DNA from: Diogma glabrata
Lineage: Eukaryota > Arthropoda > Insecta > Diptera > Cylindrotomidae
Reading direction: 5' to 3'
Length of the DNA: 64,000 nt
NCBI GenBank assembly: GCA_963693315.1
Contig: OY856188.1
Span: 251,387,905-251,451,904 of the forward strand
This document shows positions 23,968 to 41,504 of the stretch, piece by piece. Both the position numbers and the translations under genes were made by a program. The notes beneath the pieces are model-generated. The model saw only the letters and a program-made list of their open reading frames with translations, searched no databases and was not told the origin of the DNA. How positions within the stretch are numbered: position 1 is the stretch's first letter; every line of letters starts with the position of its first letter.

Positions 23968-24429
23968 ACATCATCATTGTCTCAAATTTCAGATGATAAG
24001 TGATTCAAGCCGAGTTGGGTGTCGTAGTCAATATATGTGTCTCGATTTTTCAAGTCATGCATTCATACTAATTTCTTTTGATTACCAAGTGTCCTACTCT
24101 ACGGTGAGTTACTTTACTAATCATGCCTATGGAAGTATTAACATGAGCCTTCTGTCAGCTGCATCATATCAAATTACGTCATCCGTCTGTTTAAATTCCA
24201 TCATCCGTGACCGTGTTCTCACGTTATGTTCAATATGCACTTATTTTTCAATATAGTGTTACCCTTCTTAACGTTAGCGGTAATGGTTTCAGCGGATGAA
24301 CTGCTATCTACCATCCGAGCCTAGTAGTTTTCTCCGCAAAACAACTTTGTTTGAAGTCTCATTCCCAACACATATTTCAAACCCCACTCGTCTCGGGAAT
24401 AGATCCACGAAACAAACGTCGATCAAACT

Positions 24430-25095
24430 AAATTCAAAAAAAACATTTATTGTCGACAGCCTTAGTATTTGTGATGATCTCAGCTGGAGAATACAGGCAG
24501 AATTATAAGCTTTTGGATTCTAGTTCTCAGATGTCTTTCGTCACAGAAAAATGTGAACTGTGGCTACAGCTGCAGCGCAGAAACGCTCGGGTTGTTTCTC
24601 ACTGGACTAGGTAAAAGTCCAGCAACAATCTCTAGAGCACTCAAAAATTAACAAACCTCTAAATATTAAATTCAATGGACTGATTCTATCTTCCACATCA
24701 ACTTCCACCAATGGATCGCATCAACTTCAAATCAACCAATGAAGTTTGATATTTAAAGATGGGATAATCTAGCGGATCTTGAATTGGCTGATCCGGATGT
24801 CAACAAGTCAAGCAGAATAGACATATACTTATTGTAACCGAGCAATTCTTAAAAATTGCACATCTTGAAAGAATTATGAATGAACCTAACCAACCAATCG
24901 CTCAAAATACTCTATTTGGCTAGGTAGTGGCCGGAGAGTTCAGATCTGAAAAAGTAACGAAATCTACCGTTAAATTGGAAGAAATGGCCTTCAATAACCC
25001 TCAATCTAGATAAGAGGAGCAATTTATGTGAAATCTACTTCAAAAGGAACTTCTCTCGCCATATCATTAGACTTATCCGCGGCAATTATTGTTAG
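24430..25095 (+). pseudogene. BEL/Pao aspartic protease (A17) fragment
   Basis: Blocks in order: LLSTALVFVMISAGEYRQ (about 24449-24500), KLLDSSSQMSFVTEKC (about 24508-24555), LELADPDVNKSSRIDI (about 24780-24830), then after a frameshift EQFLKIAHLERIMNEP and QPIAQNTLFG near 24840-24920, and VVAGEF. This is the A17 order in BEL/Pao polyproteins. The active site normally reads DSG and here reads DSS. Frameshifts and stops show decay. The downstream RT is absent; element X starts 460 bases later. Confidence 0.8.
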
Positions 25096-25552
25096 ATAAT
25101 TAAAGTTTAAAGGCTGATATTTTTGAAAATTTGTGAATATTTGGAAAAAATATAAAAAAGACAATAAGAAATGTGCTTAGATGCATTTTTATAGTGTTGC
25201 TTTTATGAAATTTTCTATGTCCAGAAATAGTATATTTTCCTACAAGAGATGAAAACATTGTTTTTATCTCGCGTAGGAAATGCAATTTTTTCTATACTAC
25301 TAATATACTACTAATATAAAATCGATATTTACTATAAATTATAAAGTTACAAATCAACAACAAAACATTCAAAATTAATATTCTATTTTTTCATGGTTAC
25401 GTTGTTTAAAATACTTTTGTAAAATTATATGAAAAACCATAGCAACTATAATTTGTTATTTTTTTACACTAGTGAGTTTACTTTTCGCATAGAAAAAATA
25501 ATTTACTATGTCCTGCAATATATAAGCAATCTAAGATTCATATTTTAACTAA
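25096..25552. other. AT-rich spacer, no gene seen
   Basis: No recognised feature. It lies between the BEL fragment and element X copy 2. Confidence 0.5.
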
Positions 25553-25712
25553 AAAAAGTCCAAGCGGCACGTATATCCGGTAGAAATAGGTAGATCTCGG
25601 GACCAGACAGCTTTGTGTACAAATAGAATTGGATGTGTCAGATTAGTTTAAATAAAAAATTTAAGTAGAATAGTCCAAGTTCAGAATAATCCAAAAAATT
25701 TATCAAACCAAA

Positions 25713-28700
25713 CTCTACCGCAGGAAGGATCGATTTTGATCGATTATGATCAAGGTTGATCTACGGGTCTGACTACCCTGCGTACTCCAGTCCCTGCCAT
25801 TGACATATGAGTTAGCGTGAGATATCACATACCACTGGCAATGGCAGTAGAGGTCATTAGCCAAGATGATATCTTAGGGTGCTGGCGGACGAACTTTAAT
25901 TAGTCAACGGCAGTACTTCCAGTATTAGCTGGGCAGCGTTCCGTAGCGGTACTGCTCATTAGCTCTTCCGAGGAATCGGACCAACACGTAGTTATGTGTG
26001 GTCTTTGTGCCTCGATTAAGGTGGTGGGCGGTGCGTCTGGGGTGCGCTGCATCAGCTGGATTATTGGCATTTAGTTGTGTTTTGTTTTCTGCAAATTTCT
26101 CACAATTTGTTTTTCACTTATTATTTTGTTATTATTTCTTCATCTTATCATGAAATATTGGCATATGTCATATTTTGTAGTATGATAGGATTTTTTACTT
26201 AGTTATGCTTTTTAAAATAAAACATAAAAAAATAAAATAAAGATTTTGATATATATATGGCAGTACAACCGAAAAAAAATAAGTCTGCAAGTGGTAAAGC
26301 AAATTTGCGCAATCCACCCGCTCATAAAGCGGCACGTCCACGGAATTTTCTGGGACAAAACATATATGAATCAATAAAACATTTTAAAATACATGTTCAA
26401 AACATCTGCGGATTGAACGCTAACCATGACCACGTGCAACATCATCTTGAGCACGACAAACCGAACATTATATTCCTTACAGAAACCCAAGTTTCTGAAA
26501 ATTTTCTCTTTATAGAATCGCTTAATTCCAAATATAGGCTCGAATCAGCTTTCAAACTCCATCAGGGCGTATGCGCATTCATTCATGAGAGTGTTGCGTA
26601 CACGCGCTTTCCAAATTTTGAACTACACGGTGACGGCTTCAATACAATGGTTTTCAAGATTTGTCTTCCAGAAATGACTTTTTTTACAATAGCTTTATAC
26701 CGGTCCCCCAACAAACGTAACCCAAACTTTTTTAATATACTGACAAAAATTGTGGACAAGATTAGAGCAAAGTCCTCTAATTGTGAAGTTATCGTTACCG
26801 GTGACTTCAACGTCCACAACAAACCATGGTTGGAATTCTCCAAATCGACCGACGATGTTGACAATAGTGGAAAACTGGCAGAAATTTTTGCCGCGTCTCA
26901 GGGCCTATTCCAAATTGTTAAAAGCCCGACTTTCACTCCCCGTAATGGCGGTGATAATAGTTTTCTTTTAGATCTCTATCTTACCACAATGCCAGATATT
27001 ACGAGTGTCGATGTCGTGAAAGGTAGTATTAGAAATTCTGATCATTATTTAATCTCATCAGTTATCAAAACTGATTTACTTAAAACTACAGCTCCCAAAC
27101 CCCGTAAAATATTTCACTACTCAAAAATGGATAAGAGTGGTCTTCAAAATTTTTCCATGGTTTCCCTTTCGACCGTCATTGTTTTTACACTGACAATGTA
27201 AATGTTTCTGCTCAAAACTTTACAGAAACCATCCAATTTGCTATCAATAAATTTGTCACTTTCTCCATAGTAAAACCCAAACAAAAATACTTGTATTCGA
27301 AAGCTGCCAAAACGGCAATTAGAAGCAAACGTAGATCCCAATATCTAAAGGCCAACAAAATATCTAATCAGATTATCTCAAACGAAAAGTCCGAAATTGA
27401 CAGAGCGAAAGCCTCAAAACTTACGTCTATGTCTGTTTCTACAGTGCCATTAATTCTTTAAATTCTGGTACAAAATTTTCTATTCCCCCTATTATTGATG
27501 GTGATTTAATCGTCAATGATACCGCAAGGAAAGCTAACTTGTTCGCTGAACGCTTTGCTCTGAACTCCACTGTTTTGGAAACTCCTAAAGAAATACCCCA
27601 AATCCAGTCTTCAGGAGTTAATATGAATGAACTTCACTTCAAACCCAAAATAGTCGCTAAACTTTTAAAGGGGTTAAACATCAAAAAAGCATCAGGAATG
27701 GACAATATTCCACCCATTATTGTAAAAACCTTTTCCAAAGAACTGGCACCAACTTTGACTAAAATATTCTACCAATCCTACAAATCTGGTATATTTCCCT
27801 CGTGCTGGAAGTTGACAAATGTCCAGCCCGTCCCCAAAAAGGGACCAAAATCCGATATCTCAAATTATAGGCCAATAGCTTTACTATCGGTCCTATCCAA
27901 AGTCTACGAGCATTATATTAATACACATACTTCAAAATTTCTCGAAGAAAATCATTTAATGAAACTTCGAAACAAAAGATTAACTACCGATCTATTAAAC
28001 TATGTAGCGCATTGTTGGAACAGCATACTTGATAAAGGTGGTTAAACATACGTTATCGCTTTAGACATCTCCAAGGCATTCGATCGAGTCTGGCATGCCA
28101 ACTTAATCAATAAGCTCGTTGCGTACGGTTTTCATCCCAATGTTGTGAAGCTGATTCAAAATTTTCTATCCAACCGATACATTTCGGTAAACTTAGACGG
28201 ATTTTCTTCTGAGTCTAAACTAATTAACGCTGGTGTACCCCAAGGTTCAGTATTGTCCCCAACCCTATTTTTGATTTATATCAACGCATTGTTGAAAATC
28301 ACCAGTAACCCAATAAATAGTTTTGCAGATAATAGTACTCTGCACAAGTCGTTCGAGCCCCTTCCTTCAAAAGGTAAAATGCACGAACGAATTAATCCTG
28401 ATCCTGGCTGGAGAGACGCTGCCATAAACGTGAACAAAGACCTGAATAAAGTCGCCGACTGGGGTGACCAAAACCTTGTCAATTTCAACTCTACCAAAAC
28501 ACAGCTGTAGATTGTTTCTAGATTAAAGACCGAGTTCCCCAAAGACATTTTATTTAGTATGTGTGATGAACCAATAGGTGAATGTAAAAACATTCGTTTA
28601 TTGGGTGTCACAGTTTCAAATGACCTACTCTAGAACGATCATGTAATGGCGATGGCAAAAAGCGCGTCTAAAAAACTCGGCCTCCTAAATAGATGCAAAA

Positions 28701-29291
28701 AATTTTTCACTTCATACCAATTGCTCCATGTTTATAAGTCCTATATTCGTCCCTGTATGGAGTACTGTTGTCAAGTTTGGGGTGCTGCCTCTGTTTCCAT
28801 CTTGGCTCTTTTGGACTCTGTTCAAAAGCGAACTATACGAATTGTGGGTGATCGAACTTTGACATCAAAACTTGATTCCCTACAACATCGTCGCACTGTT
28901 GCTGACCTCGTTGTTTTTTACAAATATCGTCATCAGCAGTGCTCAGATGAAATCAGCGGCATCATGCCTCAAACTTATTCTTACCCCCGTTCCACTCGGC
29001 AATCGGCTGCCGCAACCGGTGAAATGGTAAAGATCCCGCGCTGTCATACTGGCAGATCGCAGAGAGACTTCTTTGTCCGAACTGCATACAAATGGAATAG
29101 TTTGCCGGAACACTTAGTCTCAGGTGGCTTCAACCCACAGATGTTTAAAAAAAGCGTTAATCTACACCTTAGAACGCCAGTTGTTGTGGGACCCAGGTCT
29201 AGAGCTAGGTCTTAAAAGGTATTTATGTGTTGTTGTGACACATATTCTAAACCCTATTACACAACACATTTTATTAAAAAAAAAAAAAAAT
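25713..29291 (+). mobile_element. Nearly full-length LINE inserted in element X
   Basis: It comprises a GC-richer 5' leader (25713-26256), one large decayed ORF, a short 3' UTR with GTGTTGTTGTGACAC, and a poly(A) run at 29277-29290. X homology stops at TATCAAACCAAA and resumes after the tail. A clear target duplication was not found. The leader and 3' UTR recur fused together at 60918-61560 on the minus strand. The endonuclease and RT motifs fit the broad Jockey/CR1 assemblage; I cannot place the clade. Confidence 0.88.
26257..29215 (+). pseudogene. LINE endonuclease-reverse transcriptase ORF
   Basis: The first 300 residues are an AP-like endonuclease: HVQNICGLNANHDH, IIFLTET (metal-binding Glu), FFTIALYRSPNKRN, VIVTGDFNVHNKPW (GDFN), FLLDLYLTTMP and RNSDHYLISSV (SDH). 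The RT follows: KKASGMDNIPP, NYRPIALLSVLSKVYE, ALDISKAFDRVWH, GVPQGSVLSPTLFLIYIN, then SFADNST, where the usual FADD reads FADN. The C-terminus has YKSYIRPCMEYCCQVWG and SVQKRTIRIVGD. Two frameshifts (near 27148 and 27440) and in-frame stops at 28043, 28508 and 28631 inactivate it. In such elements this protein would nick DNA and reverse-transcribe the LINE RNA at the target. Confidence 0.9.
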
Positions 29292-30321
29292 ATATATATT
29301 AACGGAAACTTCTTTATCAATGCGATTTCGGAACAGTTTTATTTAATTTGGTTAAAACTACTTTTAATAACATATTAAATCCACCAAAGAGCAACTAAAC
29401 GTTCTCACAACGTCACACCTACAACACCACCACACATAATTTTATAATCTAAAATTGTCAAACAACTTTTACACCTCAAATAATTCAAATATCTACAATT
29501 TAGAAAGACTTTTGTAAATGTGTAATCAATATGCATATAAGAAAATATTCCTTAATTTAAAACAATAATGACTCAGCTTTGTTTTAATTTTTTTTTAAAT
29601 TTTTGCGAAAAAAAATAAAACTCAAAAAAAAAAACAAAAGATAATTTGTTTAATATATCTATGTGATATTTTTATATTTTTATGAAAGTTGTTGTTGTAA
29701 TTGAATGGCATGCATTAGGTTTAATGCTAATTACATTGAAACCTCTTGGTCTAGAGAGTTGAAAATCTCGGAGGTTATAGTTGAAAAGTTTATCTAAAAG
29801 TTAGTATGAGTTTAAACAACATAAACTCAAAAATGAGGAAAGCATGGCCGTTTGCGTTTGTTTTCGTTCTAACAGCCCTGGTGTCTCAACCTCTAGACTT
29901 GAACTATTTTTTTTTCATTTTGAAAAGATTTATGTTCTAGTTAACGTGTGCATAAATTTTCAAAAGTGAGATTGGCCATTTTCAGCCAAATCAAAGACAA
30001 CAAAGTTTAATAAATTTTTAAAACAGCTGATTTTTCAGAAACCTGGAATGCCAAGGTTGTTATTTGGAAACAAATGATAGAAATATGTTCAAATATTCAA
30101 TATTGATAAATTTTATTAAAATATTATGATTCAAACGGAAGTTATAATACCCTAGGTTATTCCACTTTTTTGGCTCTAGCCACTTAACCTGTACCCGGAT
30201 ATGGCCAGTTCGCGAACTTGTCCAAAAATTTATTGGCGCAACGTATACAGAAAAACATTTTGTTGGAGGTCAAGAAATGCGATCGTGTGAGTGCCGGTAA
30301 ATTTCGTTACAGCTCATATCG

Positions 30322-30323
<2 letters not shown>
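29292..30323 (+). mobile_element. Element X internal sequence (copy 2)
   Basis: Matches the reverse complement of about 16565-17450, for example TAACATATTAAATCCACCAAAGAG-type sequence near 29368, GGCTCTAGCC near 30172 and GCCGGTAAATTTCG near 30293. Non-coding. Confidence 0.8.
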
Positions 30324-33546
<3,223 letters not shown>

Positions 33547-33660
33547 ATTTTTTTTTTGTTTTTCCGGCTCCGGTTATCATTCACGTTTGGCACCTAAATT
33601 TTTCTGAAATTCCGAGATGAAGTCCATTGCAATAGGTAGATTTTTATAATCTACCTAAAA

Positions 33661-34632
<972 letters not shown>

Positions 34633-35757
34633 AGAGACATGATTGTTCAACGACTGAACGAATCGAGCGTAGAGTTTGCAACAAAAATGAGTGAAGTTGA
34701 TAAAAGAAGGAAAACGAGATTCGTTAGAATATAGCAACTAACAAAAATTATCAACAAGGAAATTAGATCAAATTTAAGAAAATATAATGTTTGGTTGGCC
34801 CAAAACATAATCGAAGCAAACTGCAATATGAAAGTTTTACGATCCAAGCTGTTGTTAAATGCCAAGGAAGAAATCATCAAATTGCGAGACAAAACAGGAA
34901 CGATACAATCTGACCGAAGTAAGGTGCTAAATATAACAAACGAATTTTATGAAGAATTGTTTACATCAGTACGACCGAAGTAAACGATTGAAGGAATACC
35001 TCAAGGTAGACCAATAATAACAAATGTCGGATCAGAAGAGTTACCTGAAATAACCATAAAAGAAATGGAATGGGAATAAACATAGATGGAAGGTTCTTGA
35101 ACCACCTTCGTTTTGCAGATGATATCATACTCATAGCAGCTAACCTTGATCAACTACAAACAATGATAAATCAGTTGCATCAAGAATCCAGTAAAATTGG
35201 TCACAATATGAATCTGTCAAATACAAAAGTAATGACGAATATCGATGACGAAACAGCTATTAAACCTGGAGATGACGTCATTGAAAGAGTTGACAATTAT
35301 ATATACCTGGGTCACAAACTGGAATTAGGTTTAGACAATCCAACTGCCGATGTGAATCGTAGTCTTGGACTTGGCTGAGCAGCTTTTGGAAAACTTAGGC
35401 TAATTTTCAATAGGAAAATGAACAATAGTCTAAAACGTAAAATGTTCGATGCATGTGTTCTACCAGTACTCACCTATGGAGCTGAAACTCTCATATTAAC
35501 AAACTTAGAGTAGCACAAAGAGCTATGGAAAGGAGTTTGTTAGGAATTTCTTTAAGAGATAAAATGACAAATAAATGGATTCGACAACAAACAAAAATCG
35601 TTGATGTCATGGAACGAATAACGTCTCTAAATTAGAACTGGGCAGGACACATTTCTAGAATGACTGATAAGCGATGGACAAAAACCATTATGTCATAGAG
35701 ACCACCAACAATAAGACCTATGAGCAGACCACCAGAACGATGGACAAACAACATAAA
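34633..35757 (+). pseudogene. RTE-like LINE remnant (copy C)
   Basis: The second copy of 9141-10101, extended leftward by about 160 bases that copy B lacks because of the gap. Same RT blocks (GRFLNHLRFADDIIL near 35085-35130), same central deletion, same stop at 35376-35378, and the same continuation into YGAETL and RWTNNI. One visible amino-acid change from copy B is Ala to Pro near 35266. Inactive. Confidence 0.88.
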
Positions 35758-37782
35758 TTTTTTTTTTCCATCGAGCAGCAGCAGATTTACTGAAGATTTA
35801 AAGAAGATTTTTACATCGATGACCTGATGTCTGAAGCTGAAACAGAAGAAAAGGCATTGTCAATTCAGAATCAAATTTGAATGCTGCTAGGAAAAGCAGA
35901 GTTCTTTTTCAGTAAAAGGTACTCCAAGCAATACCTGATGAAGAATCACAAATTTATTTTATCCAAAGACACCTTGGTAAAAATTCTATGACTTGAGTGG
36001 CAAACTGGACAGTAAAGCTAACTAATTGGACTAATTTTAGTAAAGATATTCTTTCACCAACTATGGTTGCTTAAGCTGGAGTTGGATGAAAATAAATAGG
36101 ATAAATGACTAACTCTACTCTACTACCTGCATAGAAACGATACCACGTTGCATGAAAAAAGTTTTTTATTCTATAACCGTCGAAAAACATGGATTTGCCG
36201 ATTCTTCAGAACTCGCATATGCTGCTGTGATGTACTGTAAAGCTACCAAATCCGACTGATAAGTATCTGTATAATATTGATATCAGCTAAGACAAAGGTA
36301 TCTCCAATTCGTCAAATTTCTATTTTTTGATTGGAACGCTGTGCGGTTGTATTACTCAAAAAATTATTGAAATCAATTGTTGAAGCCGTTAAGGATAAAA
36401 ACTTATTCGCCTGAACTGATTGAAATGGTTTTCACTACTACATAGCGAACATTTGAATGGAGAACATTTGTAGGAAAACGGAGTTTCCAAAATACACGAT
36501 CACGATCAAATTCAGTCTCACCTTTAGTCGAAAGACAATCCCGCTTATTGTGTGTCGCGAGGAATCAATCAGACGCAATTAATTCAAAATCAGCAATGGT
36601 GGCATGATTCTGATTAACTATCGAACGAAAGGTCATCTTAGCCGTCGTATGAGAATTTATTTTTGGATGATAACACTGTAGATGAAGAAACATGCTCCGA
36701 TGTGATTCGAGTTTTTAAAACTGAAATGTCGTTTCTTATGGAATAAACTGACAGAAAGAATATCATCGTTCAACAAATTGGTTAATGTTCTAGCATGGAT
36801 AATACGATTATGGCGACTATTCTTTAAATCCGAATGAACGTGCGTTGGGAGCGATAACAACTTAAGAAACAAAATATTCTATGACGAAATTATTATATTT
36901 GGATACAAGACAAAAATTTTTCCAATCAAGTTTTGTAGCTTTTCTCAGTCCGGTCATTGACAAGGATGAAATTCTACGTGTTGGTGAAATAACTTAAGAG
37001 TCAGTGGCATCATTTGAGACTAAACATACAATAATTCTTTTCGCAGCTCAGCCCATTATTGTGAAATTTGTTACGGAGAAACGAAACTCATACAAAAATG
37101 TAATGCTGGTATTGCACTGTTGGTTTGAGCTGATAGACTACTCACAAACTTGTTTGATTTTCTAAATAAGAATTCTAATGACATCTTAAACTTTTATTTA
37201 ATGGAATTAACCTATGACCACATTTTTAGCAAATATTGAATCGATATTAAACTTCCGTCCAATATGTCCAATAATTTGATCCCCTTACGTCTGCTCATAT
37301 TCTAATTGGGCATCCATACACTTATCTTCCAGATCATGATGTTCAGCATATTAAGTTATCGAAATTGTCCCTTTGAAAAATGGTGGTGCAGTTGTCACAA
37401 CATGTCAATGGTACCTTCAAAAAAACAAAACTAAAATTGATGATGTTTTTGTAATGAAAGACGATAACTTTCCACCAGCAAGAGGCTACTTGGCAGAGCT
37501 ACCGAAGTAAATCCAGGCAAAGAAAACATGGTTCGTGTTGTCGTTTTGAAAACTAAAACTGGTTTTTGAGACTGCCTATCACAAAAATCTGCATACTTCC
37601 TTCTGTTGAATATGATGATATTTCAAGGCCGACGGAATGTTTCGGTTCAACCAAAATAAAATGATTCGTATTCATTCGTTAATTGCGAACGTACTTCTCA
37701 TATCAGAAAAAAATACATAAATGAAATCAATCAGCCTCAATTAACAAAACTTAACTCAAAAATATAATTATGGTTTCAAAAT
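35758..37782 (+). pseudogene. BEL/Pao pol remnant (copy C)
   Basis: Same domain order and lesions as copy B: YIDD at 35812-35823, RNase H signature near 36540-36610, pre-integrase near 36790-36990, DUF5641-like block near 37455-37509. It lies directly upstream of protease copy C. Confidence 0.87.
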
Positions 37783-37983
37783 CATTTTAATCAACCATCG
37801 ATAATCTTATAAACCAAAATGTAGTATAATTAAAGATAATATTGAATTTTAGTCTGTCGCTTATCTTTCATTTAAAGTAATTCATTTTAAAAATTTCTTA
37901 GACAAGTAAATCACGAAAATCAGATAAAACTTACTGTATAAAAGCTTCTACTCTAATTTGTAAACTTCACAACGTGCATAGCC
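37783..37983 (+). promoter_or_regulatory. Protease promoter and leader (copy C)
   Basis: Same elements as copy B: CTGTCGCTTATCTTT at 37854-37868, TATAAAA at 37937-37943, and AACTTCACAACG shortly before the ATG at 37984. Confidence 0.7.
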
Positions 37984-38899
37984 ATGTATAAATTAAGTTT
38001 GATTTTGATTTTCGCGTTATTCGCAGAATGTGTTCTTGGCGGTGGTAAGAAATATTGATTTTAGTTCAAAGCAAAATGGTATTCACATTCTATTTTATAA
38101 ACAGCTTTTCCAGAACTTTTGGATAGTAATATAGATGAATGGGCAGGTCGTGTTGTTGGAGGACAAAATGCTACCGCTAACCAATTTGGATACCAAGTTT
38201 CACTTCGAAGCACTAATAATGCCCATTTTTGCGGTGGATCAATTGTGAATGACCGTTGGGTTGTATCGGCTGCTCATTGCACTGTTGGGAGAGAAGCGGC
38301 AAATGTTCGTATTGTGGTTGGTGCTCTTAATCGGGAAACAGGTGGAACAACAATTAATTGTGAGAGAATTGTAAATCATCCAAGTTATAATTATAGTGTC
38401 AGTGATATATCATTGCTTCGAACTGCATTTGTGATTGAGTTTACACCAGCAGTTACATCAATTCCTCTAGGTCCTGCCACAATCGGATCTGTACCCGCTG
38501 TTGTATCTGGATGGGGACAAACATCAGTATGTTTTCAATTACCATTTTATAGTATAAAAACAATGAAAATGAATGAAGTTTAATGTAATGTATTTGATTT
38601 TATAGCACCCTGGCAGCGCTGCTACCACATTGCAATTCTTAAACAAACAAACAATGACAAATGCTCAGTGCCAAGATAGATTACCCGTTGCACAAAGATC
38701 TCGTATTTTTGCTTCAAATCTTTGTGCTGGTGGAGTGTCTGGTGAAGGATCGTGTTTTGGTGACTCAGGTGGTCCTCTGGTTGCCAATGGTGAACTGATC
38801 GGTATTGTTTCATGGGGTGTACCATGCGCTCAAGGAAAACCAGATGTATATGTACGTGTTTCATCTTTTATATCTTGGATTATTTCACACACTGGTTAA
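37984..38899 (+). CDS. Secreted S1A serine protease, brachyurin-like (copy C)
   Basis: Exons 37984-38044, 38105-38526 and 38606-38899 encode 258 residues that appear identical to copy B; the difference I saw in the coding part is silent (an Ile codon near 38484). Signal peptide 1-19, activation after Arg36, triad His78/Asp121/Ser215, Gly209 and Asp241 in the S1 pocket, and an unpaired Cys106. Splice sites match copy B. Identical protein with changed third positions and changed flanks fits recent duplication with purifying selection, but two assembled haplotypes would look the same. Confidence 0.93.
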
Positions 38900-38905
38900 T
38901 TGATT

Positions 38906-40825
38906 GTGAATATTTTTTGCCTTAGTTTTATTTTAATTTAAACCAAAGAAATTCTCTAAAATGTAATGACATCATCCAATTTCACCAATAACATTTGAAT
39001 TATACTAATAACAAATATTTATATGTCTGGCCTATTGGGATATTAAAAATTATCAATCTAGTTTTGAAATAATTATCTGATATCACAGTAGGTCAACGTA
39101 TAATTCATAAAAAATATATAAATAAATGTAAAATGGCAGAAAATTTTCAGTTGTAATTTCCTAAGGGCGGTGTGATAATTAAAAATAATTTGTTGCCAAA
39201 AATTTCGAAAGCAAGTATATCATAATCTTTAAAAACTTAATCAATTTTGATGCAGATATCCAACATATATCTTCATCTGATAGGCCGACACCTGAAGACT
39301 CAAAAATGTCTACTAATTTAGTTTTCAAACACGTATATCGACACTGTATTCTTACTTCAACTAATCGCTAATTGCTAAAACGAATAAGTTTAAATCGCTA
39401 AATTGGTTTTATTCAAAAAAGTTAATTTTCGAAAATAATTAATTATTTTCATATAATTATGAGTAGTAATTTTCCAGTTAAAGCACAAGGCCGTAGGCCG
39501 AGGGCGATTATCAATACCACTTGTTTGAGGAATTTTTCAAAAAATTGTGAGAATTTATTAACGAACGAGGGGAATCCGGTTAGAAAATTTCGAAATTTTT
39601 AGAAAAAAATTATTTCGAATTATCACCGCCCTTGTGAAATTACAACTGATAATTTTCAATATCCCAGTAGGCCAGACGTATAAATATTTGTTATTAGTAT
39701 AATTAAAATTTTATTGATGAAATTGAACGATGTCATTTTAGACAATTTCATTGGTTTAAATTAAAACAAAACTAAGGCACAAACATTTTAGTTGTAATTT
39801 TCCAAGGGCGGCGATAATGCATCGTTGCTACAATGGCTATGGCGAAAAAAACATCCAAATTAAAATGAGAAAGAAAGAAAAAAATAACTGAGGAGAGAAT
39901 GAAAAAGCAACAGAAAAGAAGTAAATCGAAATTACAAATTGTTGCTTTTTCATTCTCTCTTTAGTTATTATTTTCTTTCTTTTTCATTTTGCACAGCCAT
40001 TGTGGAAACCATGCATAATTCGAAATAATTTTTTGCCAAAAATTTCGAAAGCAAGTTTATTGATTGATAAAAGCAAGAGGCCGTAGGCTGAGGGCTATTA
40101 TCATTATTCAATACCACTTGCTTGAGGAGTTGGCCAACTGCGATATCAGTTAATTATTTCAAAAAATATTTGATAATTTTTAATATCAAAGTAGACCAGA
40201 CGTATAACTATTTGTTATTAGTATAATTCATATTTTATTGCTGAAATTGAATGATGTCATTACATTTTAGAGAATTTCATTGGGTTAAAATAAAACTAAG
40301 GCAAACAATTTTGAAATAATAAATTTTGAAATAATTAACTGATATCGCAGTGTGCCAACGTTTAATTCATAAAAAATATAATACAAAAATAAAAAATGGC
40401 AAAACATTTTCTAAACGAATTCCCCTCGTTCGTTGATAAATTCTCATAATTTTTTGAAAAATTCCTCAAGCAAGTGGTATTGACCCGCCTACGGCCTCTT
40501 GCTATTATCAATATACTTGCTTTCGAAATGTTTGACAAAAAATTATTTCGAATTATCACCGCCCTTGGGAAATTACTACTCATAATTATATGAAAATAAT
40601 TAATTATTTTCGAAAATTAACTTTTTTGAATAAAGCCAATTTAGCGATTTAAACTTATTCGTTTTAGCAATTAGCGATTAGTTGAAGTAAGAATACAGTG
40701 TCGATATACGTGTTTGAAAACTAAATTAGTAGACATTTTTGAGTCTTCAGGTGTCGGCCTATCAGATGTAGATATATGTTGGATATCTGCATTAAAATTG
40801 ATTAAGTTTTTAAAGATTATGAATA
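38906..40825. repeat. Nested inverted repeats (copy C)
   Basis: Duplicate of 13250-15165. The hAT-like MITE is at 39148-39648 with flanking octamers AAAATTTT and ATAATTTT. The long hairpin has stems 39862-39911 and 39941-39990. A 4-base insertion (AAAC) near 39781 distinguishes it from copy B. Confidence 0.85.
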
Positions 40826-41504
40826 CCAAAACAATCTGAAAATTGATTCCAAGTTCGATCATTCATATGAAATACATTTTTTCACAAGACTAAAGGCCTT
40901 AAAAAATGCGAAACTTTTTTATGTCAACATACCTGCAATTGTTTATGCATGGATATTTTCAAGGTTTCCAAAAATTATGCTTCTTCCAATACCATCAGTT
41001 TCTTTAAATTACCGCATTCATCAGCATCAAACAGGACTATAACATTTCTTCTCTTCCTTATTATATTTTTCTATATCTTTCTATTAAATATAACCCGAAA
41101 TCCACTTCCAACAGATACAATCGTACCAAGCGTGTATTTCATTCTATAGTCCCAAGCCATATTTCCCTAGTCCCTAGCCCATATTTCATTCTATAGTCCC
41201 TAGCCCATATTTCATTTTAGTTTCCTTCAATACTAACCTCAATATCCAATCTGATGCCAACTATAGCACATAAATATTTCAACAAGTATACCAAATCATT
41301 TGCATTACAAAGAGCAGCATCTGTATTAAAAACACATTATAATGGTTTTTCAGTTTCAGTTTATTTTGATATTCTACAAGAAATATTCTACAAATGCTGC
41401 AATAAAAAAAATGTAGAAAAATATCAATAAAAAATTACATTTTCTCTAATATAAAAATATTTATATTATACGAAAAGGGAGATAAGGAGAAGAAAAACTA
41501 CTCG
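40826..41504. other. Spacer in duplication C, no gene seen
   Basis: Duplicate of 15166-15844. Confidence 0.5.
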
